Numbered from the stretch's first letter, positions 34,687-45,372 are shown. The stretch is DNA of 64,000 nt from Tatumella saanichensis (GCF_000439375.1 NZ_ATMI01000004.1:86964-150963), one strand, 5' to 3'. Made by a program: numbers and translations. Notes: generated from the sequence alone by a model not told the origin.

Positions 34687-36172
34687 ATGCTTCATCTTTT
34701 TGCTGGTATCGATTTAAGTACTGGCCTACTACTGGTAGTCGCTCTGTTGTTTGTTTTGTTCTATGAAGCAATCAACGGGTTTCATGATACCGCTAACGCA
34801 GTTGCCACGGTAATTTATACCCGTGCGATGCGTGCACAGCTGGCTGTTGCAATGGCGGGGATCTTTAACTTCCTGGGGGTGCTGCTGGGCGGGCTTAGCG
34901 TTGCGTACGCTATCGTCCATATGCTACCGACCGATCTGTTGCTAAACGTGGGTTCTGCCCATGGCCTGGCCATGGTGTTTTCCATGTTACTGGCAGCAAT
35001 TATCTGGAACTTGGTATTTTGGCTTACCGGCCTCCAGCTCACATACGCTGATCGGTGCCATTATCGGTATCGCCTTGACCAATGCGTTGGTAACGGGTGG
35101 ATCGTTGGTGGATGCGCTAAATATTCCTAAGGTTATCAATATCTTCTTATCACTGGTACTGTCTCCGATTGTCGGTATGGTGCTGGCCGGAATATTGATT
35201 TTCCTGTTACGCAAATACTGGAGCGGTACACGTAAGCGTTCACGTATCCATATGACCCCTGCCGAGCGTGAAAAGAAAGACGGTAAGAAAAAACCGCCTT
35301 TCTGGACCCGTATTGCGTTGATTGTCTCAGCCATCGGTGTCAGCTACTCCCATGGCGCTAATGATGGTCAGAAAGGGATCGGCCTGATTATGCTGGTGTT
35401 GATCGGTGTGGCACCAGCAGGCTTTGTGGTCAATATGAATGCCTCTGGCTACGACATCACCCGTACCCGCGATGCCGTTGATCACCTAGCGCAGTATTAT
35501 CAGCAAAACAGCCAGTCACTGCAGACCATCATTGCTCCGGCAGCTGCCACGCCACCTGTCGCGACGACTGCGCCAGTGGAAGAGTTCCATTGCAGCAACG
35601 AACGGGCACTGGAAGCCGTCGCGCATGCCCAAGGTATGCTGACCAATCTGACCAGCTATGCACAGCTTACACCGGAGAAACGCAGTCAGTTACGTCGTTT
35701 GCTGCTGTGTATTTCTGATACCGCTGATAAAGTGGCAAAACTGCCACAGACCAGTGCTCAGAACCAAAAATTCCTGGGTGATTTACGCCATGACCTGCTA
35801 GGTACCGTCGAATATGCGCCGGTCTGGATCATTATTGCGGTTGCCTTAGCTCTGTCTGCAGGGACTATGGTGGGCTGGCGTCGCGTCGCCACCACTATCG
35901 GTGAGAAAATCGGTAAGAAAGGCATGACCTACGCCCAGGGCATGGCTGCCCAGGTGACGGCGGCAGCCTCTATCGGTATTGCTAGTTACACCGGGATGCC
36001 GGTCTCTACCACCCATATCCTCTCTTCTTCGGTGGCGGGGACAATGCTGGTAGACGGTGGGGGTCTACAGACCAAGACCATTCGCAGCATCGCCATGGCT
36101 TGGGTGCTTACCCTGCCGGTATCGATTCTGTTGTCTGCCTCACTGTATTGGATTTCGCTGCAAATTATCTGA
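34687..36172 (+). pseudogene. pitA: Low-affinity phosphate transporter PitA, frameshifted
   Basis: The N-terminal part from ATG 34687 ([13 protein letters not shown]) matches PitA up to AAIIWNL, then runs out of frame to a stop at 35130. The rest of PitA (from [14 protein letters not shown] to the end) continues in another frame to 36172. In PitA these residues are joined as IIWNLGTWYFG, so eight nucleotides appear to be missing near 35006-35013. The intact protein would be a roughly 500-residue metal-phosphate:H+ symporter. Both halves are otherwise well preserved, so the lesion is recent, or is a sequencing error. The neighbours match the E. coli order. Confidence 0.85.
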
Positions 36173-36187
36173 TCGCTGTGATGCACA

Positions 36188-36215
36188 AAAAAGGCTGCCC
36201 AAGGGCAGCCTTTTT
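36188..36215. terminator. Bidirectional terminator between pitA and uspB
   Basis: AAAAAGGCTGCC and GGCAGCCTTTTT form a 12-pair stem around CAAG, with A- and T-tracts at the two ends, so it can stop transcription on both strands. It lies 15 bases after the pitA stop. Confidence 0.85.
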
Positions 36216-36233
36216 CCTTTCTGTTTTCTGCGT

Positions 36234-36566
36234 TTAGCGAATAAGCAGTGCCAGCAGACTGATCAGAGTCAGCACACACAGAACACTGGTCAGAATGAAC
36301 TGGTGGCGGGTGCGAACGCAGTGACGGACAAATGCCTCATCCTGGTGATCGCGGTAACCTTTTTTAAACAGGTAACGCACCAGCAGGACCTGACGGGCAG
36401 GCTGACCTCGAGCCGTAAAAAATCCAGCACCGTCGACGGATTGGTAGAGCTGCGGGTCGCTGGTCTGCATCTGTTGCAGTAAGGCACGTAATGCTGAGAA
36501 ATAACGCACCATATTGATGACGCTGACCACTAAAAACGAGATAAAAAGAGGAAAAATATTAATCAT
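36234..36566 (-). CDS. uspB: Universal stress protein B
   Basis: A 110-residue membrane protein, one residue shorter than E. coli UspB. It has one hydrophobic helix at each end (residues 1-20 and about 90-110) with a polar central region containing VRYFSALRALLQQM and RHQFILTSVLCVL. In E. coli it is a sigma-S-dependent protein linked to ethanol tolerance. It is divergent from uspA, as in E. coli, with 299 bases between them. Confidence 0.93.
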   Translation of the reverse strand: MINIFPLFISFLVVSVINMVRYFSALRALLQQMQTSDPQLYQSVDGAGFFTARGQPARQVLLVRYLFKKGYRDHQDEAFVRHCVRTRHQFILTSVLCVLTLISLLALLIR

Positions 36567-36865
36567 TATGCTTCCGTTATTGGCTTAAAACCGAGACCGT
36601 TTTCCCTCACCATGGCTGCCGACAAGGCAGACGGACACCGCATTCTGCCCGCTGATGACGGAAAACTTTCCCGTTTTGATCTGCTTCACATTTCCCGGCC
36701 TCGCGCCGCCGGACAATCCATCTATACTCAGTTGTATAGCCCTATGGTAGGATAAATCCACAGCACAAAACAGAAAATCGTCATAGTGTTCAGCAGCCTG
36801 CCCGTTCAGTTGAACAGAGTTAAGCCGCTGCTGACCCTTACCCTTTTCGTAATAAGGAGTCTGTC

Positions 36866-37297
36866 ATGTCTTATAAACATATTTTGGTCGCCGTTGACCT
36901 CTCCCCAGAAAGTCAGTTACTGGTCGACAAAGCGGTCTCACTGGCACGTCCTTATGACGCCAAAGTATCTCTGATCCACGTAGACGTTAATTACTCAGAC
37001 CTGTATACCGGTCTTATCGACGTGAACTTGGGAGATATGCAGAAACGTATTTCTGAAGAGACGCAGAATGCCCTGACCGAGCTCTCCGCGAATGCCGGCT
37101 ACCAAGTCAGCCAAGCACTGAGCGGTAGCGGCGATCTGACACAGGTTCTGCTGGATGCAATTAACCGTTACCAGGTCGACCTAGTGCTCTGTGGTCACCA
37201 CCAGGATTTCTGGAGCAAACTGATGTCTTCAGCCCGCCAGTTAATCAACACCGTGCACATCGATATGTTGATTGTGCCAATGAAAGATGAAGACTAG
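36866..37297 (+). CDS. uspA: Universal stress protein A
   Basis: A 143-residue cytosolic protein of the small UspA branch, which usually does not bind ATP and lacks the G-2X-G-9X-G(S/T) motif; none is seen here. Landmarks are [15 protein letters not shown] at the start, [17 protein letters not shown], and [17 protein letters not shown] near the C-terminus. AAGGAG precedes the ATG. E. coli has dtpB next; here a hairpin and rsmJ follow directly. Confidence 0.95.
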   Translation: MSYKHILVAVDLSPESQLLVDKAVSLARPYDAKVSLIHVDVNYSDLYTGLIDVNLGDMQKRISEETQNALTELSANAGYQVSQALSGSGDLTQVLLDAINRYQVDLVLCGHHQDFWSKLMSSARQLINTVHIDMLIVPMKDED

Positions 37298-37323
37298 CTG
37301 TCTCTGATCGCAGATCGCGTCGC

Positions 37324-37345
37324 GCGGCTCCAGTAACGGAGCCGC
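37324..37345. terminator. Hairpin between uspA and rsmJ
   Basis: GCGGCTCC and GGAGCCGC form a perfect eight-pair stem with a six-base loop between the two converging genes. No U-run follows, so strength is uncertain. Confidence 0.5.
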
Positions 37346-37351
37346 TACCGG

Positions 37352-38122
37352 TTATTCCGGCATGTCGCTGACCGGAGCCAGAGACGGATAAATATCAAAA
37401 CGGTGGCTTTTCGTCACCACCGCAGAGGCCGTAGCCACCCCATCCAGCGGTTCCGCATAATCCGGACGTTTCACCACAATGCGCTTTTTCGCTAACAGCC
37501 GTGCCGGCGTCAGTAACGCATCCGCATCCTCATCCGCCCCGACCAGCGACTGAAATACCCGCATCTCCTTTTTAACCATGGCACTTTTCTGCCGATGGGG
37601 ATACATCGGGTCCAAGTAGACCACATCTGGCCGAGGGGTGATATCAGCCAATGCCTGATGGCTGGTCGCGTGGATCAACGTCAGCCGTTGCTGTAACCAG
37701 GGGCCGATTTCCGCATCCGCATACCCGCGGCGTAGACCATCGTCCAACAGAGCCGCCACCACCGGATGACGTTCCAACATCCGCACTCGGCAGCCCGCTG
37801 CCGCCAGCACAAATGCGTCTCGTCCCAACCCGGCGGTCGCATCCACGACCTCCGGCAGATAGCTGCCTTTGATACCCACCGCTTTAGCGACTGCCTCGCC
37901 GCGACCGCCGCCAAATTTACGCCGATGCGCCATGGCACCGGAGACAAAATCGACAAAGATCCCACCGAGTTTAGGTTCATCGCGCTTACGCAGTTCCAGA
38001 TGGTCAGGGGTTAATACCAACGCCATCGGCGCAGTATCATCGTGCACCAATTGCCAGCGCTGCGCTAAAACAGATAAGGCGCCGTCTCCGGCGCCTGTTT
38101 CATCAATCAAACAGATGTTCAC
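37352..38122 (-). CDS. rsmJ: 16S rRNA (guanine(1516)-N(2))-methyltransferase
   Basis: A 256-residue SAM-dependent methyltransferase of the RsmJ (YhiQ) family that methylates the small ribosomal subunit RNA. The SAM site is [16 protein letters not shown] (about residues 91-106), the catalytic-type motif is [13 protein letters not shown], and [15 protein letters not shown] precedes the fold. It starts six bases after the prlC stop, so the two are one operon, as in E. coli. Confidence 0.95.
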   Translation of the reverse strand: MNICLIDETGAGDGALSVLAQRWQLVHDDTAPMALVLTPDHLELRKRDEPKLGGIFVDFVSGAMAHRRKFGGGRGEAVAKAVGIKGSYLPEVVDATAGLGRDAFVLAAAGCRVRMLERHPVVAALLDDGLRRGYADAEIGPWLQQRLTLIHATSHQALADITPRPDVVYLDPMYPHRQKSAMVKKEMRVFQSLVGADEDADALLTPARLLAKKRIVVKRPDYAEPLDGVATASAVVTKSHRFDIYPSLAPVSDMPE

Positions 38123-38128
38123 TAAAGA

Positions 38129-40171
38129 CTATTCCTGAATGCCGTAATGTTCCAGCATCGCGTCCAGTGCCGGCTCACGGCCACGGAAGCGGGTAAACAG
38201 CGTCATTGGCTCTTCAGAGCCGCCACGGCTGAGAATATTATCGAGGAAAGATTGCCCGGTTTCTCGGTTGAAAATACCTTCCTCTTCAAAACGAGAGTAA
38301 GCATCCGCCGCCAGTACATCTGCCCACAGGTAGCTGTAATATCCCGCCGCGTAGCCGCCCGCAAAGACATGGCTAAACGCATGTGGGAAGCGGCCCCAAG
38401 CCGGTGAAGGCACCACGGCGACTTCTTTTTTCACATCCTGCAGGGTTTCCAGTACGCGGGCACCTTTGGCTGGGTCATATTCCGCATGAAGGCGGAAATC
38501 AAACAGGCCAAATTCCAGCTGACGCAGGATAAACATCGCCGCATTGTAGTTTTTCGCCGCCAGCATTTTTTCCAGCAGATCCTGAGGTAATGGCTCACCC
38601 GTTTCATAATGGCCGGAGATAAACGCCAAGGCATCGGGCTCCCAGCACCAGTTTTCCATAAACTGGCTTGGTAGTTCGACCGCATCCCAAGGCACCCCGC
38701 TGATACCGGAAACACCGGCAGTATCGATTTCAGTCAGCATGTGGTGCAAGCCGTGGCCGAACTCATGGAACAGGGTGATCACTTCATCATGGGTAAACAG
38801 CGCCGGTTTCCCGTTCAATGGACGATTAAAGTTACAGGTCAGGTAAGCCACCGGGTACTGTAGCGTCCCATCCGCTTTACGGCGACGGCCTGCGCAATCA
38901 TCCATCCATGCCCCACCACGCTTGTTTTCACGGGCATAAAGGTCCAGATAGAAGCTGCCGCGTAGCTCACCGTTTTCATCATACAGTTCGAAGAAACGCA
39001 CATCTGGATGCCAGACATCCACATCGTGACGCTCTTTGGCGGTAATGCCGTAGATGCGTTTTACCACTTCAAACAGCCCACTGACGGCCTTATTTTCTGG
39101 GAAATAAGGACGCAGTTGCTCATCGCTGATGGTATAGAGGTGCTGTTTCTGCTTCTCGGCATAGAAGGAGATGTCCCACGGCTCAAGGCTGTCGACATTG
39201 TAATGGGTTTTCGCAAATTCACGCAGTTGCGCCAGTTCTTTCTCACCCTGCGGACGCGCACGTTTTGCCAGATCACTGAGGAAGTCCAGTACCTGTTGTG
39301 GAGACTGGGCCATTTTGGTGGCCAATGATTTTTCGGCAAAAGAACCAAAACCTAACAGTTGTGCTAACTCATGGCGCAATGCCAGCTCTTCTTCAATCAG
39401 TGGACCGTTATCCCACTTACCGGCATTCGGACCCTGATCAGAAGCTCGGGTGCCGTAAGCGCGGTACAGCTCTTCACGCAGTGCCTGATTTTCGCAATAG
39501 GTCATCACCGGCAGATAGCTCGGGATATCCAAGGTCAGCAACCAGCCCTGCTGCTCTTTCGCTTCAGCCTGGGCTTTAGCTGCCGCCAATGCACTTTCTG
39601 GCATTCCCGCCAGTTCCGCTTCATCCGTGATCAGCTTGCTCCAGCCCATAGTCGCATCCAGCACGTTGTTGCTGTAGGCGGCACCGATTTCTGATAGCCG
39701 TGCAGAGATTTCACCGTAACGTTTCTGCTTCTCTTTCGGCAGTCCGATGCCGGACAGCTCAAAATCACGCAGGGCGTTATCCACCAGCTTTTTCTGTGCA
39801 GTATCAAGGGTCGCATACTGTTCACTCTGTTTCAGGCTGACATAGGCCTGATACAACCCTTCGTGCTGACCGACCCAGGTACCGTATTCGGATAACAGCG
39901 GTAACACCTGTTCAAAGGCTTCACGCAGTTCTGGGCTATTTTTTACCGAGTTCAGGTGACTGACCGGAGAAAACAGACGGCCCAGACGATCATCGCTCTC
40001 TGCCAGTGGCTCGCACAGCGTTTCCCACGTGTAAGGACCACCCTGAGCGACCACTTTTTCCACTGCGGCACGGCATTCCTGCAGGGCTTCGGTCACCGCA
40101 GGGACCACATGTTCAGGTTTGATTAATGAGAACGGCGGCAGGGTAAACGGCGTCAGTAATGGGTTTGTCAT
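38129..40171 (-). CDS. prlC: Oligopeptidase A
   Basis: A 680-residue cytosolic M3 zinc metallopeptidase, the same length as E. coli PrlC. The zinc site is HEFGHGLHHML at about residue 470, with the third ligand in the following helix (GVPWDAVELPSQFMENW contains the conserved glutamate). It degrades oligopeptides, including cleaved signal peptides. It is divergent from rlmJ; the 366-base gap (40172-40537) contains the rlmJ promoter and probably a separate one for prlC, which in E. coli is heat-inducible. Confidence 0.96.
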   Translation of the reverse strand: MTNPLLTPFTLPPFSLIKPEHVVPAVTEALQECRAAVEKVVAQGGPYTWETLCEPLAESDDRLGRLFSPVSHLNSVKNSPELREAFEQVLPLLSEYGTWVGQHEGLYQAYVSLKQSEQYATLDTAQKKLVDNALRDFELSGIGLPKEKQKRYGEISARLSEIGAAYSNNVLDATMGWSKLITDEAELAGMPESALAAAKAQAEAKEQQGWLLTLDIPSYLPVMTYCENQALREELYRAYGTRASDQGPNAGKWDNGPLIEEELALRHELAQLLGFGSFAEKSLATKMAQSPQQVLDFLSDLAKRARPQGEKELAQLREFAKTHYNVDSLEPWDISFYAEKQKQHLYTISDEQLRPYFPENKAVSGLFEVVKRIYGITAKERHDVDVWHPDVRFFELYDENGELRGSFYLDLYARENKRGGAWMDDCAGRRRKADGTLQYPVAYLTCNFNRPLNGKPALFTHDEVITLFHEFGHGLHHMLTEIDTAGVSGISGVPWDAVELPSQFMENWCWEPDALAFISGHYETGEPLPQDLLEKMLAAKNYNAAMFILRQLEFGLFDFRLHAEYDPAKGARVLETLQDVKKEVAVVPSPAWGRFPHAFSHVFAGGYAAGYYSYLWADVLAADAYSRFEEEGIFNRETGQSFLDNILSRGGSEEPMTLFTRFRGREPALDAMLEHYGIQE

Positions 40172-40414
40172 AGCACAATCCTGTTGTTGTCAGAGGGCGC
40201 TTCTGTTGCGCGATATAAAAAGCATGGGGGCAGTGACAGGGAAAATCAATGTCTCGCCACCGGAATAGCAGAACAATTGGCTGATCACCGCAGACAGTAC
40301 GGACAGCTCTCTGCCGGACGGTTGACGGTTTTCTATAAAACGCACCACCTTCGCGGATCCTGCACTCTACACTTGGATAAATGCGGCGCATTGCTACAGC
40401 CATCCAGCCAATAC

Positions 40415-40423
40415 TGCTATACT
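40415..40423 (+). promoter_or_regulatory. Extended -10 element of the rlmJ promoter
   Basis: TGCTATACT fits the extended -10 pattern TGnTATAAT with one mismatch. No well-spaced -35 is evident; TTGCTA at 40391 is 21 bases away, which is too far. The remaining gap back to prlC shows nothing else I can support. Confidence 0.45.
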
Positions 40424-40537
40424 CGGCGCCCGCGACAGGCAGCTACCGAGCAGAGGCCTTCGTCTTGTTAACGTGAGGGTGTGACGATAGCGGGTTTACA
40501 CCTCACAGGATCCGGAATTTATCAGAAGGTATACGAC

Positions 40538-41380
40538 ATGCTCAGCTATCGTCATAGTTTCCATGCAGGCAACCATGCGGATGTTCTTAAACATACCGTT
40601 CAGAGCCTGATCATTCAGTCATTACAAGAAAAAGAGAAACCATTTCTCTATTTAGACACACACGCCGGTGCTGGCCGCTATCTGCTTAACAGCGAACATG
40701 CTGAGCGTACTGGGGAATACACCGAAGGGATCGCCCGTATTTGGCAGCATCCGGATGCTCCGGAGCAACTGAATGCCTATCTGTCCGCGGTAGCAGCCCT
40801 GAATCCCTCCGGTAACCTGAAATATTATCCAGGTTCCCCCCTGATCGCCCGCCATTTGCTGCGTGAACAGGACAGCTTGGAGCTCACCGAGTTACACCCA
40901 ACTGACTACCCATTACTGCGTAATGAGTTTTTGAAAGATGACCGCGCCCGAGTGGCACGTTCTGACGGTTACCAGCAGCTGAAAGCGAAACTGCCACCAC
41001 AATCACGCCGTGGGCTGATCCTGATCGACCCACCTTATGAAATCAAAACCGATTATCAGGCAGTGGTGGACGGGATCCGCGAAGGCCATAAACGCTTTGC
41101 CACCGGTGTTTTTGCGCTCTGGTATCCCGTTGTCCTGCGCCAGCAGATTAAGCGTATGCTGAATGACCTACAGGCCACCGGCATCCGCCGTATTCTGCAG
41201 ATTGAATTAGCGGTTCGTCCTGACAGTGACCAACGGGGTATGACCGCCTCGGGGATGATTGTGATCAATCCGCCTTGGAAACTGGCCGCTGAGATGGAAG
41301 CGGTGCTGCCGTGGCTGCATCAGCAACTGTCACCCACCGGTACCGGCCATACGCTGGTAAAATGGGTGGTACCGGAGTAA
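40538..41380 (+). CDS. rlmJ: 23S rRNA (adenine(2030)-N(6))-methyltransferase
   Basis: A 280-residue methyltransferase, identical in length to E. coli RlmJ. It starts with MLSYRHSFHAGNHADVLKH at ATG 40538, preceded by AAGG; a longer frame from 40481 adds residues absent from the family. The SAM pocket is YLDTHAGAGRY and the catalytic motif is the N6-adenine type LIDPPYE (about residue 163). It modifies the large subunit RNA. It converges on the rnz gene. Confidence 0.95.
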   Translation: MLSYRHSFHAGNHADVLKHTVQSLIIQSLQEKEKPFLYLDTHAGAGRYLLNSEHAERTGEYTEGIARIWQHPDAPEQLNAYLSAVAALNPSGNLKYYPGSPLIARHLLREQDSLELTELHPTDYPLLRNEFLKDDRARVARSDGYQQLKAKLPPQSRRGLILIDPPYEIKTDYQAVVDGIREGHKRFATGVFALWYPVVLRQQIKRMLNDLQATGIRRILQIELAVRPDSDQRGMTASGMIVINPPWKLAAEMEAVLPWLHQQLSPTGTGHTLVKWVVPE

Positions 41381-41387
41381 TCACGGT

Positions 41388-42296
41388 TCAGATTTCAGTT
41401 ACCCAGAAATCCTCCGCCAGTTCGGTCGCACTGAAGACCGACTGGCACTCCGCCAGCAGTCGCGGCATATCGTCTTTGCGGTAACGCGAACTGAAATGGG
41501 TGGCAATCAGCCGCCCTGCTCCCGCCTGAAGAGCCAGCTCTGCGGCCTGTACGGTCGTCGAGTGACCGCGGCTGTTGGCTTTTTCAGCCATCGCGGCCTC
41601 TAGCGTGGTTTCATGGACCATCACATCCACCCCTGCTGCTAAGGTCAATGCCTGCTCTGTCGGGGCAGTATCCCCGAAGATCGCCAGTGACTTGCCTTTA
41701 TGCGCCGGTCCCAGATAATCGTTGCCGTCGATCACCCGCCCATCGTCTAGGGTCACTGTTTTCCCCTGTTTCAGTGCCGCAAACCACGGTCCGGAAGGAA
41801 TACCCTCGGCCTTAAGCCGTGCCGCATCCAGAAAGCCGGGTTTGTCACGCTGACTGATGCGATAACCGAAACAAGGCACCACATGGTTCAGCGCCACAGC
41901 GGTCACCGTGTATTCCTCATCGTCAACGATCACCCCTTCCTCGATCTCAAGGATCTCTAGCGGGAAACTGACCCAGGATCCGCTCAGATCCAGCGCATTC
42001 TCAATGAAAGCTTTGATCCCTTTCGGGCCGTAGATCGTCAGCGGCTGGCTAAGGCTCCCCATTGAACGACTGGTCAGCAGCCCTGGCAGGCCAAAAATAT
42101 GATCACCGTGGAGGTGCGTAATAAAGATTTTCTCAAGCTTTCCAGGCTTCAGGGCGCTACGCATATACTGCTGCTGGGTACCCTCACCGCAATCAAATAG
42201 CCAATCCCCCCCTGGGGGTAATGACAGAGCGATGGCAGTCACATTGCGTTGCAGGCTTGGCACCCCAGCACTGGTGCCCAGAAAAGTCAGGTACAT
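41388..42296 (-). CDS. rnz: Ribonuclease Z / BN (ElaC family)
   Basis: A 302-residue metallo-beta-lactamase-fold endonuclease and exonuclease that trims tRNA 3' ends. Zinc motif [13 protein letters not shown] lies at about residue 63, with later ligands in FGDTAPT, VHETT and ATHFSSRY. The start at 42296 ([14 protein letters not shown]) follows GGAAG; upstream residues to 42347 do not match the family. E. coli has this gene (elaC/rbn) at another locus, so its position between rlmJ and gor is a local rearrangement of the core block. The gor gene is divergent. Confidence 0.94.
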   Translation of the reverse strand: MYLTFLGTSAGVPSLQRNVTAIALSLPPGGDWLFDCGEGTQQQYMRSALKPGKLEKIFITHLHGDHIFGLPGLLTSRSMGSLSQPLTIYGPKGIKAFIENALDLSGSWVSFPLEILEIEEGVIVDDEEYTVTAVALNHVVPCFGYRISQRDKPGFLDAARLKAEGIPSGPWFAALKQGKTVTLDDGRVIDGNDYLGPAHKGKSLAIFGDTAPTEQALTLAAGVDVMVHETTLEAAMAEKANSRGHSTTVQAAELALQAGAGRLIATHFSSRYRKDDMPRLLAECQSVFSATELAEDFWVTEI

Positions 42297-42474
42297 GCTA
42301 TGCTTCCGTTGATAAAGTGAGACCAATGGGCATCCTATCACAACCATAGGTGCAAACTTTGCGGCATTTGCCGTAGTCGCGTTACACTGGCAGCAGTGAC
42401 AATATTGATACAGCCTCGCGGGTAAGCATCATTGCCCGGGTGCCTGTTTAACCAGAAACGGACGGATATCCTGA

Positions 42475-43827
42475 ATGACAACACATTATGACTATCTGGC
42501 AATCGGCGGCGGCAGCGGCGGTATTGCCTCCATTAACCGCGCAGCAATGTACGGTCAGAAATGCGCGCTGATCGAAGCCAAAGAACTGGGTGGCACCTGC
42601 GTTAACGTTGGCTGCGTCCCTAAAAAGGTAATGTGGCATGCGGCGCAGATTGCCGAAGCGATCCATCTTTATGGCCCGGATTATGGCTTTGATACCACGG
42701 TTAACCGCTTTGACTGGTCGACCTTGGTGAAGAACCGCAGCGCCTATATTGATCGTATTCATGCTTCTTACGATAACGTGCTGGGTAAAAATAAAGTCGA
42801 TGTTATCAAAGGCTTTGCCCGTTTTGTCGATGCCCATACCGTTGAAGTGAATGGCGAAATCATCACGGCAGATCATATTCTGATCGCCACCGGTGGACGT
42901 CCTTCTCATCCGCAGATCCCGGGGGCGGAACTGGGTATTGATTCCGACGGGTTCTTTGAGTTGGATGCGTTACCGAAACGGGTTGCGGTAGTCGGTGCCG
43001 GCTATATCGCCGTGGAGTTGGCAGGCGTGGTAAATGCTCTGGGTGCGGAAACCCACCTATTCGTACGTAAAGAGTCGCCACTCCGTCATTTCGATCCGCT
43101 GCTGTCGGAGACCCTGGTCGAGGTGATGAAGGCGGAAGGTCCAACGCTGCATACCGGCGCAACGCCTAAAAGCGTGCAGAAAAACAGCGATGGCAGCCTG
43201 ACCCTGAACCTGGAAAACGGGGAAAGCTATACCGTCGATTGCTTGGTATGGGCGATTGGCCGTCAACCTGCTACCGATAACCTCAACCTAGAGGTCACTG
43301 GGGTGGCACTGAATGACAAAGGTCAGATCAGCGTCGATAAATTCCAGAACACTAATGTCCCTGGGATTTACGCAGTCGGAGATAATACCGGTGCGGTCGA
43401 ACTGACACCGGTTGCCGTGGCAGCCGGACGCCGTCTCTCTGAACGTCTGTTTAATAATAAGCCGGATGAGCATCTGGATTATCACAATATCCCAACAGTG
43501 GTCTTCAGCCATCCGCCGATCGGCACGGTCGGGCTGACCGAGCCGCAGGCCCGTGAGCAGTTCGGTGATGAGGCAGTCAAGGTGTATACGTCATCGTTTA
43601 CCGCCATGTACACCGCCGTCACTCAGCACCGTCAGCCGTGTCGCATGAAATTGGTGTGTGTCGGTGACGAAGAGAAAATTGTCGGTATCCACGGTATTGG
43701 CTACGGCATGGATGAGATGCTACAGGGCTTTGCGGTGGCTCTGAAAATGGGTGCCACCAAAAAAGACTTCGACAATACGGTCGCCATCCACCCAACCGGT
43801 GCGGAAGAGTTTGTGACCATGCGCTGA
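42475..43827 (+). CDS. gor: Glutathione reductase
   Basis: A 450-residue flavoprotein that reduces glutathione disulfide with NADPH in the cytosol; the length equals the E. coli enzyme. The FAD motif [14 protein letters not shown] begins at residue 11, the redox-active disulfide is CVNVGC (about residues 42-47), the NADPH motif is [11 protein letters not shown] with arginines in VRKESPLR, and the interface active site is [12 protein letters not shown] at the C-terminus. It is divergent from rnz and ends in a strong terminator. Confidence 0.96.
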   Translation: MTTHYDYLAIGGGSGGIASINRAAMYGQKCALIEAKELGGTCVNVGCVPKKVMWHAAQIAEAIHLYGPDYGFDTTVNRFDWSTLVKNRSAYIDRIHASYDNVLGKNKVDVIKGFARFVDAHTVEVNGEIITADHILIATGGRPSHPQIPGAELGIDSDGFFELDALPKRVAVVGAGYIAVELAGVVNALGAETHLFVRKESPLRHFDPLLSETLVEVMKAEGPTLHTGATPKSVQKNSDGSLTLNLENGESYTVDCLVWAIGRQPATDNLNLEVTGVALNDKGQISVDKFQNTNVPGIYAVGDNTGAVELTPVAVAAGRRLSERLFNNKPDEHLDYHNIPTVVFSHPPIGTVGLTEPQAREQFGDEAVKVYTSSFTAMYTAVTQHRQPCRMKLVCVGDEEKIVGIHGIGYGMDEMLQGFAVALKMGATKKDFDNTVAIHPTGAEEFVTMR

Positions 43828-43847
43828 GCCTAAACTTGGCTGATTGA

Positions 43848-43882
43848 CGCCCCCGTACAGCGACTGTGCGGGGGCGTTTTTT
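43848..43882 (+). terminator. Intrinsic terminator of gor
   Basis: CGCCCCCGTACAG and CTGTGCGGGGGCG form a 13-pair stem with one G:U pair and loop CGA, followed by a T-run, 20 bases after the gor stop. Confidence 0.88.
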
Positions 43883-43902
43883 ATTGTCTGTTCGCGCTAA
43901 AA

Positions 43903-43921
43903 AAGCCCGCCGCGCGGGCTT
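43903..43921 (-). terminator. Intrinsic terminator of the aminotransferase gene
   Basis: AAGCCCGC and GCGGGCTT pair around CGC. On the minus strand the stem is followed by a run of T, about 20 bases after the aminotransferase stop. Confidence 0.8.
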
Positions 43922-43940
43922 AATACTGACTGATAACGGA

Positions 43941-45272
43941 TCAATCGATACTGTGCAGGGCTTCTCCCACCGCATCAAAGACACTGTCCAACTCTGCTGG
44001 CTGAGCGTTAAACATAGGACCAAACTGCAAACAATCGCCGCCGAATCGGACATAGAAGCCGGCTTTCCATAACGCGATCCCCGCATCGAAGGGCCGCACT
44101 GCCGCATCACCGTCCCGGGGAGCCAGTTGGATCGCACCCACCAGTCCGCAGTTACGGATATCAACCACATTCGGGCAATTACGCAGACCGTGCAGGGCCG
44201 TTTCAAATACCGGCGCCAATGCCGCAGACTGTTCAATAAGGTTGTCGCGTTCCAGCAACTCCAGTGTTGCCAAGCCCGCGGCACAGGCTACCGGATGGCC
44301 AGAATAGGTGTAACCATGGCCGAATTCCACCGCATGCTCTGGCAATGGCTGAGACATATAGGTCTGGTAGATGTCGCGGGTTGCCACCACGCCGCCCATT
44401 GGTATCGCACCGTTGGTGATCTGCTTGGCAAAGTTAAGGATATCCGGGGTCACCCCGAAATATTCCGCCGCCGTCCAGCGTCCCATACGCCCAAAGCCGG
44501 TGATCACTTCATCAAAAATCAGCAGGATATTGTGCTGGTCGCAAATCTCGCGCAGCCGTTGCAGATAGCCTTGTGGCGGAATAATCGCCCCAGCCGATCC
44601 AGACAGCGGTTCAACGATGACAGCCGCAATGTTCGAGGCATCATGCAGTTCGATCAGCTTCAGCATTTCGTCAGCCAGTGCCACGCCTCCGGTTTCTGCC
44701 TGACCTTGGGTAAAGGCCAGCTCCGGTTGCAGGGTATGAGGCAGATGATCAACATCCATAAACTGCCCAAACATCTTACGGTTACCGCCGATGCCTCCCA
44801 GACTGGTCCCGGCAATGTTCACGCCATGGTAGCCGCGAGCACGACCGATAAATTTGGTTTTCGCCGGCTGGCCTTTGGCACGCCAATACCCGCGGGCCAT
44901 TTTCACCGCCGTATCCGCAGATTCTGATCCAGAGCCGGTAAAAAACACATGATTGAGGTCTCCTGGCATCCGCTGGGCAATTTTCTCCGCCAAGGTAAAA
45001 GACAGCGGATGGCCGTACTGGAACCCCGGAGAATAATCCAGTGTCCCCAGTTGCTGTGCCACCGCCGTCTGAATTTCTGTGTGGCAATGCCCAGCACCGC
45101 AGGTCCACAAGCCTGACAGACTGTCATATAACTGACGGCCTTTGTCGTCGGTCAACCAGCGATCCTTCGCCGAAACAATAAAGCGCGGATCGCGCTGAAA
45201 ATTACGGTTAGCACTGAACGGCATCCAGTGCGACTGCAGATTAAGTCCTGAAGTATCGATGGTGTCTGACAT
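43941..45272 (-). CDS. Omega-amino acid:pyruvate aminotransferase (class III)
   Basis: A 443-residue PLP enzyme of the beta-alanine:pyruvate transaminase branch. Landmarks are SLSGLWTCGAGHCHTEI, the phosphate loop GSGSESADTAVKMAR, YHGVN, the Asp of LLIFDEVITGFGRMG, and the Schiff-base lysine in LNFAKQITNGAIPMGG (about residue 288). It moves the amino group of beta-alanine or similar omega-amino acids to pyruvate. AGGAA precedes the ATG. It is divergent from a LysR gene that probably controls it. Confidence 0.9.
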   Translation of the reverse strand: MSDTIDTSGLNLQSHWMPFSANRNFQRDPRFIVSAKDRWLTDDKGRQLYDSLSGLWTCGAGHCHTEIQTAVAQQLGTLDYSPGFQYGHPLSFTLAEKIAQRMPGDLNHVFFTGSGSESADTAVKMARGYWRAKGQPAKTKFIGRARGYHGVNIAGTSLGGIGGNRKMFGQFMDVDHLPHTLQPELAFTQGQAETGGVALADEMLKLIELHDASNIAAVIVEPLSGSAGAIIPPQGYLQRLREICDQHNILLIFDEVITGFGRMGRWTAAEYFGVTPDILNFAKQITNGAIPMGGVVATRDIYQTYMSQPLPEHAVEFGHGYTYSGHPVACAAGLATLELLERDNLIEQSAALAPVFETALHGLRNCPNVVDIRNCGLVGAIQLAPRDGDAAVRPFDAGIALWKAGFYVRFGGDCLQFGPMFNAQPAELDSVFDAVGEALHSID

Positions 45273-45372
45273 GGTGGTTCCTCATAACAGGGATACGGAA
45301 CAGTTTGCAATCAATGCTTAGTTAAGTTAAATCCCTATTATTGAACCTTTAGTTATGAAAAAACTTACCTGA

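Noticed and set aside
36057..36482. 141-codon ORF across the pitA end and opposite uspB
   Set aside because: It runs through a strong terminator and opposite the clearly real uspB.
44127..44927. 266-codon ORF on the plus strand opposite the omega-aminotransferase
   Set aside because: It mirrors a well-conserved PLP enzyme; the translation is rich in Arg, His and Gln with no domain, typical of a shadow frame.
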